A stretch of 64,000 nucleotides of DNA from Hanleya hanleyi (lineage: Eukaryota > Mollusca > Polyplacophora > Lepidopleurida > Hanleyidae): positions 17,430-81,429 of the forward strand of contig JAVTVY010018822.1 in assembly GCA_036873755.1 (NCBI GenBank), in the 5' to 3' direction. Under the pieces are notes generated by a model that saw only the letters and a program-made list of their open reading frames with translations, was not told the origin of the DNA and ran no database searches. Below are positions 1 through 11,774 of this stretch, piece after piece. Numbering within the stretch: position 1 is the stretch's first letter; each line of letters opens with the position of its first letter. Position numbers and translations under genes: made by a program.

Positions 1-1060
1 GTCTCATAATACAGTACTCCTGAATGTCGTTTAATAATTATGGCGTTTGAAGATTCTGGAATTTGCGTTTCGATGACTTTAGACGTGCAAATATAATATT
101 CGTTCATCTTTCAACGTTGTACGTTCGATCCTGGTATCGTATTTCACCGCGCGGTCGTAAGATGTGGCTTCTTTCTGAGACAAAATCCTACTTACAATTT
201 TTTGAGGTAAAATTATTACATTTGTATATGGCGTATCCGCGATTTAGTTCAGGAAGCTTCAATGGAAGGCCAATATTGTTGCAATATCCTGGCAATAGGC
301 CTATAACTAGTTATTGTCCGTTTGTCAAGTGATAAAATGTACAACGATTGAACGTGGAATGTACTACCGATGTACATACATCTATGAAGGTGCCGGAATT
401 GATTAATTTTGTTCGACTATTCCATATAATATTACATAAGCGGCGCATCTACAAAAATGAATTTAGATGCATAGAGAAATATTCCCGTCAATTTCATTCA
501 TTTAAATTAGCATTTTACATTAACACACATACAGAAAAGCAGCAAATTTTTTATCTTCGACAAGAGTTAAGCCCCTTCTAATCAAACCTGCACAGAAGAT
601 TTTGGGAGTCCCCTACCCCTCATATCAAAGAGTGACTGGTAATTTATGTATCGTTGCATTACTTAGCCCAGTACAGTTTACTTTAAAAAGATGGCCGTAC
701 CCGTGTGCCATTCTGTATCTTGGAGCACCTTGACATAATTGAAGATAATTTGGCATTCAAGTGTCATGTTAAATACAAATGTTATATTGTAAATCAAAAT
801 ATTATATTTAGGATTTTGACGCAGATAGGAGCCACAACTGACCATGCACCGTGCGGTGATTTACGGTACCAAGGTGAAACGTACAACGTTGAAATAACCA
901 ATTTCATATTTACAGCTTCGCCATCCAAAGTCATCGAAACGTAAATTTCACAAATTTAAATATCATAACCTTTGAATGACATTTAGGGGTACTCTTATAT
1001 GGGACACAATACCTTCTGGATCTCTATAGATTTAGAAGGAAATTACGACAAATCCGGCAT

Positions 1061-1576
1061 GCATCAAGCAGCCTATGGTCCATCAAACAGCCTATGGTGC
1101 ATCAAGCAGCCTATGGTCCATCAAACAGCCTATGGTGCATCAAGCAGCCTATGGTCCATCAAGCAGCCTATGGTGCATCAAGCAGCCTATGGTCAATCAT
1201 CAAGCAGCCTATGGTGCATCAAGCAGCCTATGGTCCATCAAACAGCCTATGGTGCATCAAGCAGCCTATGGTCCATCAAACAGCCTATGGTGCATCAAGC
1301 AGCCTATGGTCCATCAAACAGCCTATGGTGCATCAAGCAGCCTATGGTGCATCAAGCAGCCTATGGTCCATCAAACAGCCTATGGTCCATCAAACAGCCT
1401 ATGGTGCATCAAGCAGCCTATGGTGCATCAAGCAGCCCATGGTGCATCAAACAGCCTATGGTGCATCAAGCAGCCTATGGTCCATCAAGCAGCATATGGT
1501 CCATCAAACAGCCTATGGTCCATCAAGCAGCGTATGGTCAATCAAACAGCCTATGGTCCATCAAGCAGCCTATGGT
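1061..1576 (+). repeat. 19-bp minisatellite, unit A
   Basis: About 27 tandem units of 19 bp, consensus CCATCAAACAGCCTATGGT with AAAC/AAGC and TCC/TGC variants. The unit contains no stop codon in any of the three forward frames. Since 19 is not a multiple of 3, all three frames stay open and give look-alike repeat peptides. One unit carries a small insertion near 1194. I treat it as non-coding satellite DNA. Confidence 0.95.
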
Positions 1577-1697
1577 CCAGTATAATATCACTATGGTCCA
1601 GTATAATGTCTCTATGGTCCAGTATAAAGTCACTATGGTCCAGTATAATGTCTCTATGGTCCAGTATAATGTCTCTATGGTCCAGTATAATATCTCT
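1577..1697 (+). repeat. 21-bp minisatellite, unit A
   Basis: Six units of 21 bp, consensus CCAGTATAATGTCTCTATGGT, follow the 19-bp array directly. Because the period is a multiple of three, one frame reads a repeated heptapeptide MVQYNVS/MVQYNIT. The two arrays share their TATGGTCCA junction, so the 21-bp unit may derive from the 19-bp one. Confidence 0.9.
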
Positions 1698-1952
1698 GGC
1701 ACATCTGTTAGACCTTTTTCGAAACCATTAGAACGTAAATCCATGTGCGAAATTGATCATACCTTCAAACACGAACGAGTTATTTAGAAGAGGCAGAAAC
1801 AACCAAAGTTGTTGGAAACATAAAATGATCCCCTGTCTCCAGTGTTCATCGAAGACTATTTTTTTATATCAGATGAAAAACCTACAGGAAATGTCGATTC
1901 AATTCCAAAGTGAAAGATCAAGAGACCTTATCACATTTTGGTTAATTTTGGT

Positions 1953-2102
1953 TAAACATCGAATCATGTTGATATCATGATGATAAATCCATATATTACA
2001 TTTATTGATCTTATTTATCTGGTTATTTGGAAATATTTTACAAGCCAGGATGGGGATAGGTGTAGTTAGGTAATATAATATGTATTTTTATCACTGGCTG
2101 TG
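1953..2102 (+). repeat. 150-bp duplicated segment, first copy
   Basis: Nearly identical to 2887-3036, from the sequence beginning TAAACATCGAATCATG to ATCACTGGCTGTG. Unit B has this segment only once (about 10973-11120), at the position matching the second copy. The first copy is therefore the inserted one, placed where unit B reads a different sequence. Confidence 0.85.
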
Positions 2103-3083
2103 ACTTCCATTTCGTACAGATGGCCCACAACATTGTGTTAAGTAGGATTATCAGTGCCTAAGATCAACAGCTCAACCAAGTGCTAGGCGTCTCTACATAT
2201 ATTTTGTTTCGTATTTTGCAGTACTTGTCACCGGAAATCTGCTTCGTAGATTTGATTACGAAAGTGAGATATTTCATGATTCAAACTACATGGACTCGAA
2301 GCCGGTGTGATGAATAAGAATGTCCTGGTGATTAGTGTCCCTTTTCATATCCTTTTCTATTGCAATTATAATGACGGACACTTGTCCCCAATTAGAAGAA
2401 TATTGTCCTACCTGTGTTAGAAGATAGGAGCCGGATACTCCTAGTCACCGGACATTCTTAGCGTCCACAACGGCATTGAGGTTTTATCTGTATTCTACAT
2501 CCCAAAGAACAGTGATGATCAGTAATAACCTTTTTCTTAACTTTGGGGTCGTTCCATCGACCTGGAAGTTGAAAGTTGCAAGCAAGTTCAACCAAAATGT
2601 TCTATGTCACAGTCCCAATTTGTCTTGATACAGAAATGTTATACAGTTGATTAGGGTGTCAGTTCTACGTTCCCTCGCGTTACGTTTGTCCGTCAATAAT
2701 AAATAAGAGCCGACTGAATTTAATTAATTAACTGAAGAATCCAAACTTAACGAAATTTGATAAAAATTCCAGTAGTTACCGATAAAAATATAGTGTACTT
2801 CCCGACGCTGCCAAACTGTTTGAAAAATTGAAGTTTATTTCTAAAAAGTCCATTATTCATATCAAAGTACAGAACCTTCTGTATGGTAAACATCGAATCA
2901 TGTTGATATCATGATGATAAATCCATATATTACATTTATTGATCTTATTTATCTGGCTATTTGGAAATATTTTACAAGCCAGGATGGGGATAGGTGTAGT
3001 TAGGTAATATAATATGTATTTTTATCACTGGCTGTGCTAACCTAACAGTAAAATGATGGGAGCCATCACTCAAAAATAGACTT

Positions 3084-3395
3084 AACAGCTCACCAACCCC
3101 CAGCGTACGAGTTGTCACAGCGACACAGCTGACCAAATTACCAATATACGAGTTGTCAGGGCATTTCCATCATAGCTATCTAGATTTGTATCTAGGGACC
3201 GTGTGGTCATGTCATCGAAGTTGCCACATGAACAGGTACAATAAAAGCGCACCTGAGATACAACACATATCACGAATCGTTAGACTCTTGGTCTGCGCTT
3301 TAGAATAGGTTAACCAGAAGACTATACTGTGAAGTCATGTGACTCTGTCAGTATGTTTGCACCTCTTCCCACTTCCCTTATATGTGTTGTAATTT
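3084..3395 (+). repeat. Solo satellite-type monomer inserted in unit A
   Basis: This stretch closely resembles about 310 bp of the 508-bp satellite at 32205-38609: the paired CAGCTCACCAAT/CGAGTTGTCA subrepeats, the GCCGTGTGGTCAT core and the CTTCCCTTATATGTGTTGTAA end. Unit B lacks it: there the flanks ATAGACTT and TATATTTTTAGGC join directly at about 11160. It is thus an insertion after, or a loss since, the A/B duplication. Confidence 0.85.
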
Positions 3396-3719
3396 ATATT
3401 TTTAGGCAATGTCCACAATCACATGGAAATGTCATAAACTTTGAGAGCACTAGAGTCTGATGTCTCGTCTTGATTCAACAACCTTGGCACGATAATTATA
3501 CACCATCATTATCCATTATTATTTGTGTTCCCAATAGTACATGTATAACGTTGAGGTGACTTTTATAAGTAAAGCCGATAATAGTACCGCACGTGTCTCT
3601 CGCACCAGGACTAATTAATCGTGTATATATAATAAAATGCACCACAGACAATGAGGAATCGTAATATATCTAATTACTACCCATTTGTGTTCTATCATAT
3701 CATATTCAGGCATACGGTA

Positions 3720-3840
3720 TAGTCCGTTAAACACGTGCTAACTGTCCGGTGTTATGGCAGACAGTCAATAGTGATTGACTTGGTTAGTCACAGCTATACC
3801 ACGTGTCAGTGACAAACCTGAGAACAACAGTAACACAACT
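3720..3840 (+). promoter_or_regulatory. Conserved upstream block of Fox copy A
   Basis: This block is almost identical upstream of copies A, B (11488-11608) and, inverted, C (about 25975-26085). It contains two CACGTG-type E-boxes and an inverted repeat AGTCAAT-N4-ATTGACT. Conservation can come from recent duplication alone, so the regulatory role is an inference. Copy A lacks the roughly 55 bp with a TATA-like box that follows this block in B and C. Confidence 0.4.
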
Positions 3841-4412
3841 CGCTAACACGATCTATCAACCAATCAGCCTGAACCGTCAAAAAATATCCGTTCTTGTTGC
3901 AATCATTGGGCAGTCGCTGAATATCTGTGGACGTGGAGAGATAGACTCATCAGAAATTATGCTTACATTCAGTATTGACTACTTGACTGAAAACGACGAG
4001 ATGCGCCAACTGAGCAAACGTGTGGATCCCATCCGGGATCATATCGCAGAGGGACATGGCCACAGGCAAATTTGGTCTCCTCCACCCATGTGCAAAAATA
4101 CGGTCACTCCTGATTTCTCAAAAAGCGATCATTTATCTTTTAAGGGAAATGACATAGACAGTCAGTCATCTGGCGGAGGTGAAAACTGTTCTATAAGCTC
4201 TTCAAGTGACAGTGACAGTACCAGCCTTGATAGTGTGGCTGAAGTTCTTTTGTCGTTAGACAAACGGATCAGAAAGTTTCCTAATAAGGATAACACAACA
4301 AGATCATCACCATCGATTTCATCAGATAAATTCAATGAAAAGCCTCCCCATTCTTATATTGCTCTGATTTCCATGGCAATTATAAGTTCACCTGAAGGGA
4401 AGATTTTACTAA

Positions 4413-6456
4413 GGGACCGTTCAAAATTATCTTGAGGGGGGGGCCGGTGGAAATTCAGCTGATGACCCTAAGTTATGTGTGACCCCCCCCCTCCTTTGGC
4501 TGGAAGGTTACCAGTGACCCCCCCTCACCTGATACCATATTTATCAATGACCCCCCCATCTCACCACAAACACACGCCCAATTCCAACGAATCCAGGTCA
4601 TTTCCCCCAGTGGACATTTCCTCCAGCGGACATTCCCCCCATGGACATTTCCCCCGGTGGACATTTCCTTCAATGGACATTTCCCCCACCCTATACTTTT
4701 AGGTTATTTTGAACATAGTTTTTAAATAATTTGGCACATCATATATTATATAGCACATTTTTAAACAATAAAATGGATCACATAGTGATAACATATAAAT
4801 CATATACATATATATATTTTAACATTTTAAGAAAACATTATATCACATTGTGGTAAAATAAAAGATGTATTTTTTAACAATATTATTTTGTTCTATTTTT
4901 TACCTCAGTTTTCACTTCAGTTCGGTTTTATTCTCATCAAATGGCTTCATGACACCGACCTACGAACAGTTAATGTTACGCTATATACCATGTATACATC
5001 TTTTATATTGTTTTAAAATGTGCTGACTGTATAATACTGATAGATACTGTGTATATGTATAATAACTTATCACTTTGTGACTCAATTATCGTAAAACATC
5101 TGGAAATCCTTATATCTTTATATACAGAAAAAACAAATTGCGTTATTACAAAATTATTTAAAAACCATGTTCAAAATAACCTAAAAATATAGGGTGGAGG
5201 AAATGTCCACTGGGGGAAATGTCCACTGGGGCAAATGCCCACTGGGGGTCCATGGGGGAAATGTTCGTACACCATTCCAACATAGCCAGGGGCACTAAAT
5301 GATGCAGTGTGGAATTATATTAAGACCGATTGAAAACACGTTAATAACATGAAGAGCTATTCGTTGATAAAGTGATTCGCAGTATGGTATTATACATATG
5401 AAAAAGTGACAGGGAACGGGACACAGTTCTGCAGTACGACATTAAACTGCGAGAAGCTCGGAGATTACATTCTGTATGATTTATTTATTCGCATTCACCG
5501 GTTTGAGATAAAATTATGTCATACTGCATCATGATGACAGATAATACTACATACAACCGCTCAGGGAAACAATGAGGTTATGTTTGTTATACTGACACAG
5601 AGATAAACTTTATAAAAATTCGGACGAATCCGACATGATTAATTTCATGCATTCATCATGTCGGCTTCGCTACAAAAACCCTGCAAAAAATAGACGGTGT
5701 TTTATTATTATAAAACTATTATAAAAAATTATTATATTTTATAATATTATCCTCATCATGACATTAACTACCGTCAGTACAACTTGTCTTGTAGTACGCC
5801 ACAATTTATTTCTTCAACTTTGGGGCAGCATAAATTATTGAATGGTTTGCTTCAGTCTCAAAATGCAGGCTATATTCGTTTAGCTAGTCAATGTCCACAA
5901 TGTCCAGGCTGAACTGCACCTGGATGTGTTTAGATAAAGGATTTGCTAGATGCACTGTGTAGTAACTCAAATCTAGCTGGTATGAATAGGGGCCTAGATT
6001 TTAATACATCTTGAGAAAAGTAAATATGATTATAAAGCCATTTACCGGTCTCATGTCCTACTACACTACAGGAGGTTTGTAGAGAGATTAATGCTAACAG
6101 AACATAGGTCTATCTATGGTACTGTATGCTGTTTAGGCTTATGATAAACCATAGAGCCTACTGTTTTAGTAGGCTCCATGGATACACAAAGCCGTGTTCT
6201 GATACATGTGTTTCCTGATCTAAAGTCCACCCTGGTTCTTCGACCGACCTAAAAACATGAAATTCTTACAGAAGCTCAAGAAATCCTAGCTGAATAGCTG
6301 TCCATTTATCATCATCATTTATCAAGTTACTGATGACCCCCCTCTACACACAGTCTAGTTACACATGACCCCCCCTTCGTGGGGCTCGAAGTTATTGGTG
6401 ACCCCCCCCACTCAAATTCCACCGGCCCCCCCTCAGGATAAATTTTGAATGGTCCC
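4413..6456 (+). mobile_element. Non-autonomous DNA element in Fox copy A (PIF/Harbinger-like)
   Basis: The ends are inverted: GGGACCGTTCAAAAT at 4413 and ATTTTGAATGGTCCC ending at 6456, one mismatch over 15 bp. Flanking TAA at 4410-4412 and 6457-6459 is a 3-bp target duplication, and copy B gives the uninterrupted sequence. Just inside the ends are C-rich/G-rich subterminal repeats. No transposase ORF is present. A 3-bp TWA duplication with G-rich ends fits PIF/Harbinger elements; the family name is inferred. Confidence 0.8.
4598..5271 (+). mobile_element. Nested inverted-repeat element
   Basis: Inside the larger insert, the segment with repeated GGACATTTCCCCC motifs at about 4600-4690, followed by a stretch reading ACTTTTAGGTTATTTTGAAC, recurs inverted at about 5160-5270. 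The arms are about 110-130 bp around an AT-rich centre. This looks like a foldback or MITE nested in the first element. I did not find a clear target duplication. Confidence 0.6.
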
Positions 6457-7010
6457 TAAGAGATATGTATCAATACATTATGGACAATTACCCTTATTAC
6501 AACAACACAGAGCGGGCTTGGAGGAACAGTATCCGTCATAACTTGTCTCTCAATGAATGTTTCATCAAGAACGGCCGAGCTGACAACAGTAAAGGTAATT
6601 ACTGGTCTATACATCCCGCCTGTGTGGAGGACTTTGCCAAGGGAGACTATCGTAGAAGACAAGCCAGAAGACGAGCGAGAAAAACAAACAAAGACACTAA
6701 TCTGATGACCTTCCCACAAGGGTACGGTTGTAACATCGGCTATGTTCCCATGAAGTCATCATCAATAGGACAATATCCATACCAGAGTCTGACACCACAA
6801 CTGGTCACATTGGGACAACAATTTCAGAGCACGGTCAGCGGTTCCCCACAAGGATATTATCCATACTACGGGATAACACCTGAGATGATGGCGTGGGGAT
6901 CACAACGTCCGAATCCGGTCTCCTGTTCTCCATTAAGATTTTGCTCTGGGAATATGGTATACCCACAAATGTATTCACATCCAGCAAGCTCTATAATTTT
7001 GCCTTCCTGA

Positions 7011-8046
7011 TAACGAGGTCGACCGCATGACCACATTAAAGATTGAGGTCTGCCGACCACATGACCACATCAAAGAATGAGGTCGCTGGTGGAAGGACTT
7101 TCCATCACCCGCCAGCTGTTCCGGAAACGCGTGCAAGTGCTTTATGTTGATATTGATCTGGATTTGCGCCTTGTTTTTGTTGATTTGTATAACACGAAGT
7201 GTCGTGTACCTTCCACACTTGTCCTTAGACAATCTCAGTCTCACCAATCACGAGCATATATACTGTCTTCTTGACAAAATTTAATGCCGATCATATGCGC
7301 CACAATCCAGTTTATTGTTAACGGATACTAATGTTGGCAGAAGAACCATGTGTTTTCGAACTAAATATGAACTATTATTGGCCACCGTGAATTGTTGAAT
7401 TTGTTGAGTATGCAAGGGTGGATTTCCTTTGCTTCACTTTGTTTCTATTGAATCTTTCAAGTTTTGTTACATTTTATCAACCGTTCTTGTAAATACAGTG
7501 AACCGTACAGTTCAGTGTAGTATGACATGGATATTAAAACATTGAATCATATGTTGACCGTATCTGTTTTATATTTACGGAACTATCGGGCGACAACTTC
7601 GCTGTATCAATAATCAGAAGAATTAATTCTCTATGTCTCTATCTGTCCGTTATGGACAATCTGTGGTTACTGATCGATACACCCAGTAAGGAGCTCTTGA
7701 TCTTCGACACTGATAATCCAACTGAACACAACGTTATTGACGAAATTCCGACACAACTAAATTCCGTGTGGTGTCCATTCGAACAGTCAGCTTACCAAAG
7801 TATGACATGGTCACTTTCATGTCATATCGACCCTTTTCGTCGCATGCGATATTAAGGGCTTCTACATGGCACTTCTCCTAAGATGGACCACGGAATATTT
7901 ACAGAGAGATGGCACCGTATTCTGATGAGAAAATGTGTGGTGTTCGCCCAAGACAACAAGTTTAGTGTTTGACTTGGGTATGCGAAGATGGACTTGCTGC
8001 AATGGATATTCTTTTTATAAAGTACAGAAATTCAAAAAATCTTGTT
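7011..8046 (+). other. 3' flank of unit A, no gene seen
   Basis: Sequence shared with the 3' flank of unit B and, inverted, with the flanks of copies C and D (for example GGATATTAAAACATTGAATC at about 7532 and again inverted near 23020). It opens with a short tandem duplication of the GAGGTC...CCACATGACCACAT segment (7015-7090). Small ORFs here have no recognisable content. Confidence 0.6.
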
Positions 8047-9234
8047 TCTCATAATACAGTACTCCTGAATGTCGTTTAATAATTATGGCGTTTGAATAAT
8101 TCTGGAATTTGCGTTTCGATGACTTTAGACGTGCAAATATAATATTGGTTCATCTTTCAACGTTGTACGTTCGATCCTGGTATCGTATTTCACCGCGCGG
8201 TCGTAAGATGTGGCTTCTTTCTGAGACAAAATCCTACTTACAATTTTTTGAGGTAAAATTATTACATTTGTATATGGCGTATCCGCGATTTAGTTCAGGA
8301 AGCTTCAGTGGAAGGCCAGTATTGTTGCAATATCCTGGCAACAGGCCTATAACTAGTTATTGTCCGTTTGTCAAGTGATAAAATGTACAACGATTGAACG
8401 TGGAATGTACTACCGATGTACATACATCTATGAAGGTGCCGGAATTGATTAATTTTGTTCGACTATTCCATATAATATTACATAAGCGGCGCATCTACAA
8501 AAATGAATTTATATGCATAGAGAAATATTCCCGTCAATTTCATTCATTTAAATGAGCATTTTACATTAACACACATACAGAAAAGCAGCAATTTTTTTAT
8601 CTTCGACAAGAGTTAAGCCCCTTCTAATCAACCCTGCACAGAAGATTTTGGGAGTCCCCTACCCATCATATCAAAGAGCGACTGGTAATTTATGTATCGT
8701 TGCATTACTTAGCCCAGTACAGTTTACTTCAAAAAGATGGCCGTACCCGTGTGCCATTCTGTATCTTGGAGCACCTTGACATAATTGAAGATAATTTGGC
8801 ATTCAAGTGTCATGTTAAATACGAACCTTACCCAATTATCACCAGTCTGGAACGATGGCGTTAGGGTGTTAATTCATACCGCGCATGTGCATGGGAGTAA
8901 CAAGTTCCACTGACAGTTTCCTGATCTAACACCTGTAGGCGCCATTTACAAATGTTATATTGTAAATCAAAATATTATATTTAGGATTTTGACGCAGATA
9001 GGAGCCACAACTGACCATGCACCGTGCGGTGATTTACGGTACCAAGGTGAAACGTACAACGTTGAAATAACCAATTTCATATTTACAGCTTCGCCATCCA
9101 AAGTCATCGAAACGTAAATTCCACAAATTTAAATATCATAACCTTTGAAATGACGTTCAGGAGTACTCTTATATGGGACACAATACCTTCTGGATCTCTA
9201 TAGATTTAGAAGGAAATTACGACAAATCCGGCAT

Positions 9235-9745
9235 GCATCAAGCAGCCTATGGTCCATCAAACAGCCTATGGTCCATCAAGCAGCCTATGGTCCATCAAAC
9301 AGCCTATGGTCCATCAAACAGCCTATGGTCCATCAAGCAGCCTATGGTCCATCAAACAGCCTATGGTGCATCAAGCAGCCTATGGTCCATCAAACAGCCT
9401 ATGGTCCATCAAGCAGCCTATGGTCCATCAAACAGCCTATGGTGCATCAAGCAGCCTATGGTCCATCAAACAGCCTATGGTCCATCAAGCAGCCTATGGT
9501 CCATCAAACAGCCTATGGTCCATCAAGCAGCCTATGGTCCATCAAACAGCCTATGGTCCATCAAGCAGCCTATGGTCCATCAAACAGCCTATGGTCCATC
9601 AAGCAGCCTATGGTCCATCAAACAGCCTATGGTCCATCAAGCAGCCTATGGTTCATCAAACAGCCTATGGTCCATCAAGCAGCCTATGGTCCATCAAACA
9701 GGCTATGGTCCATCAAGCAGCCTATGGTCCATCAAACAGCCTATG
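9235..9745 (+). repeat. 19-bp minisatellite, unit B
   Basis: About 27 units of the same 19-bp repeat as in unit A. Here AAAC and AAGC variants alternate strictly over much of the array, giving a 38-bp higher-order period, whereas the unit A array is less regular and mixes TGC and TCC variants. All three forward frames are open. Confidence 0.95.
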
Positions 9746-9769
9746 ACCGTACCCGTGTACCCGTATGGT

Positions 9770-9890
9770 CCAGTATAATATCACTATGGTCCAGTATAAT
9801 GCCTGTATGGTCCAGTATAATGTCACTATGGTCCAGTATAATGTCTCTATGGTCCAGTATAATGTCTCTATGGTCCAGTATAATATCTCT
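9770..9890 (+). repeat. 21-bp minisatellite, unit B
   Basis: Six units of the CCAGTATAATNTCNCTATGGT repeat, as in unit A, separated from the 19-bp array by a 24-bp insertion containing ACCCGTGTACCCGTATGG. One frame reads the MVQYNxS/T heptad. Confidence 0.9.
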
Positions 9891-11487
9891 GGCACATCTG
9901 TTAGACCTTTTTCGAAACCATTAGAACGTAAATCCATGTGCGAAATTGATCATACCTTCAAACACAAACGAGTTATTTAGAAGAGGCAGAAACAACCAAA
10001 GTTAACTGTTGGAAACACAAAAAGATCCCCTGTCTCCAGTGTTCATCGAAGACTATTTTTTTTATCAGATGAAGATCCTACAGGAAATTTCGATTCAATT
10101 CCAAAGTGAAAGATCAAGAGACCTGGTCACATTTTGGTAAATTGATTGTGCATATCGACATACGGAACTTCGATTTCATACAAATGGCAAAACCAAGTGT
10201 TTAGGCGTCTCTATATATATTTTGTTTCGTATTTTGCAGTATACTTGTCACCGGAAATCTGCTTCGTAGATTTGATTACGAAAGTGAGATATTTCATGAT
10301 TCAAAGTAAATGGACTCGAAGCCGGTGTGATGGATAAGAATGTCCTGGTGAGTAGTGTCCATTTTCATATCCTTTTCTATTGCAACTAATGACGGACACT
10401 TGTTCCCAATGAGGAGAAAATTATCCAACCTGAGTTAGAAGATGGGAGCCGGACACTCGTAGCCACCGGGCATTCTTAGCCTCCACACCGGCATTGGGGC
10501 ATTATTTGTATTCTACACCCCAAGGAACAGTGGTGATCAGTTATAACTTTATTCTTAACCTGGTTGTTCCATCGACCTGGAAGTTGGAAGTCGCATGCAA
10601 GGTCAGCCAAAATGTTCTTTGTCACGGTCCCAATCTGCCTTGATACAGAAACAAATATTAATGCTGAAGTGCCAGTAGACAATGGTATTATAGTGGGCGG
10701 TGTGATACAGTTTATTAGGGTCTCAGTTCCACGTTCCATAATGTTGGGTAACTCTCTTTACGTTTGTCCGTCAATAATAAATAAGAGGCAACTGAATTTA
10801 ATTAATTAACGAACTGAAGTATCCAAACTCAACGAAATTTAATAAAATTTCCAGTATAGTTAGTGATAAAAAATAATGTATTTTCCGACGTTGCCAAACT
10901 GTTTGGAAAGTTAAAGTTTATTTTTTACAAGACCATTATTCATATCAAAGTACAGAACCTTCTGTATTGTAAACATCGAATCATGTTAATATCATGATGA
11001 TAAATCCATATATTACATTTATTGATCTTATTTATCTGGTTATTTGGAAACATTTTACAAGCCAGGATGGGGATAGGTGTAGTTAGGTATAATATAATAT
11101 GTATTCTTAATATTTGTTGTGCTAACATAGCAGATGGGAGCCATCACTCAAAAATAGACTTTATATTTTTAGGCAATGTCCACAATCCCATGGAAATGTC
11201 ATAAACTTTGGGAGCATTAGAGTCTGAGGTCTTGATTCAACAACCTTGGCACGATAATTATACACCATCATTATCCATCATTATTTGTGTTCCCAATATT
11301 ACATGTATAACGTTTGAGGTGACTTTTATAAGTAAAGCCGATAATAGTACCGCACGTGTCTCTCACACCAGGACTAATTACTAATCGTGTATATATAATA
11401 AAATGCACAACAGACAATCAGGAATCGTAATATATCTCATTACTATCCATTTTTGTTCTATCATATCATAATCGGGCATACAATATA

Positions 11488-11672
11488 GTCCGTTAAACAC
11501 GTGCTAACTGTCCGGTGTTATGGCAGACAGTCAATAGTGATTGACTTGGTTAGTCACAGCTATACCACGTGTCAGTGACAAACCTGAGAACAACAGTAAC
11601 ACACCTCGCTAACACGATCTATCAACCAATCAGCCTGAACCGTCAAAAAGTATTGGTATACACTTATAAAAA
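11488..11672 (+). promoter_or_regulatory. Upstream block and TATA-like box of Fox copy B
   Basis: Conserved E-box-containing block followed by TATAAAAA at 11665-11672, about 105 bp before the ATG. The matching sequence TATATAAAC stands upstream of copy C on the minus strand (25895-25904). Two diverged copies keep the box while copy A has lost it, which supports it as the core promoter; this is inferred from sequence only. Confidence 0.45.
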
Positions 11673-11774
11673 CAGGCTACAACACATAACCTCACAATTG
11701 TATCCGTTCTTGTTGCAATCATTGGGAAGTCGCTGAATATCTGTGGACCTGGAGAAATAGACGCATCAGAAATC

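Larger units (their letters stand above)
3959..7010 (+). pseudogene. FoxQ2-like forkhead gene copy A, split by a transposon
   Basis: Single-exon forkhead transcription factor copy, very similar to copy B. The ATG at 3959 aligns with the ATG of copy B; the open frame reaches further upstream only through non-ATG sequence. The 5' part (3959-4412) encodes the N-terminal EH1-like FSIDYLT, the Ser/Asp-rich linker and the start of the forkhead domain (KPPHSYIALISMAI). A DNA element (4413-6456) then interrupts helix-2 coding sequence and brings a stop codon at 4433-4435. The frame resumes after the TAA duplication, at about 6460, and runs to the stop at 7010 with the recognition helix NSIRHNLSLNECF and the C-terminal ILPS end intact. 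Unless the insert is spliced out exactly, no full protein is made. Apart from the insertion the reading frame looks undamaged, so the break is recent. Confidence 0.88.
2..8046 (+). repeat. Segmental duplication, forkhead unit A
   Basis: Position 2 onward matches position 8047 onward almost base for base (offset about 8045), and the match continues through minisatellites, upstream block, forkhead gene and 3' flank. Unit A differs from unit B by a 150-bp internal duplication (1953-2102 and 2887-3036), a satellite-like insert (about 3084-3395), a 2.04-kb transposon in the gene, a lost promoter segment near 3884, a short 3' tandem duplication (about 7012-7090) and loss of the second forkhead relic seen in B. 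Apart from the minisatellites and the forkhead gene I see no other gene in the unit. Confidence 0.9.

Noticed and set aside
999..1787. Long overlapping repeat ORFs over the minisatellites in units A and B
   Set aside because: All three frames are open because the 19-bp unit lacks stops; this follows from the repeat and does not show coding. No other coding signal is present.
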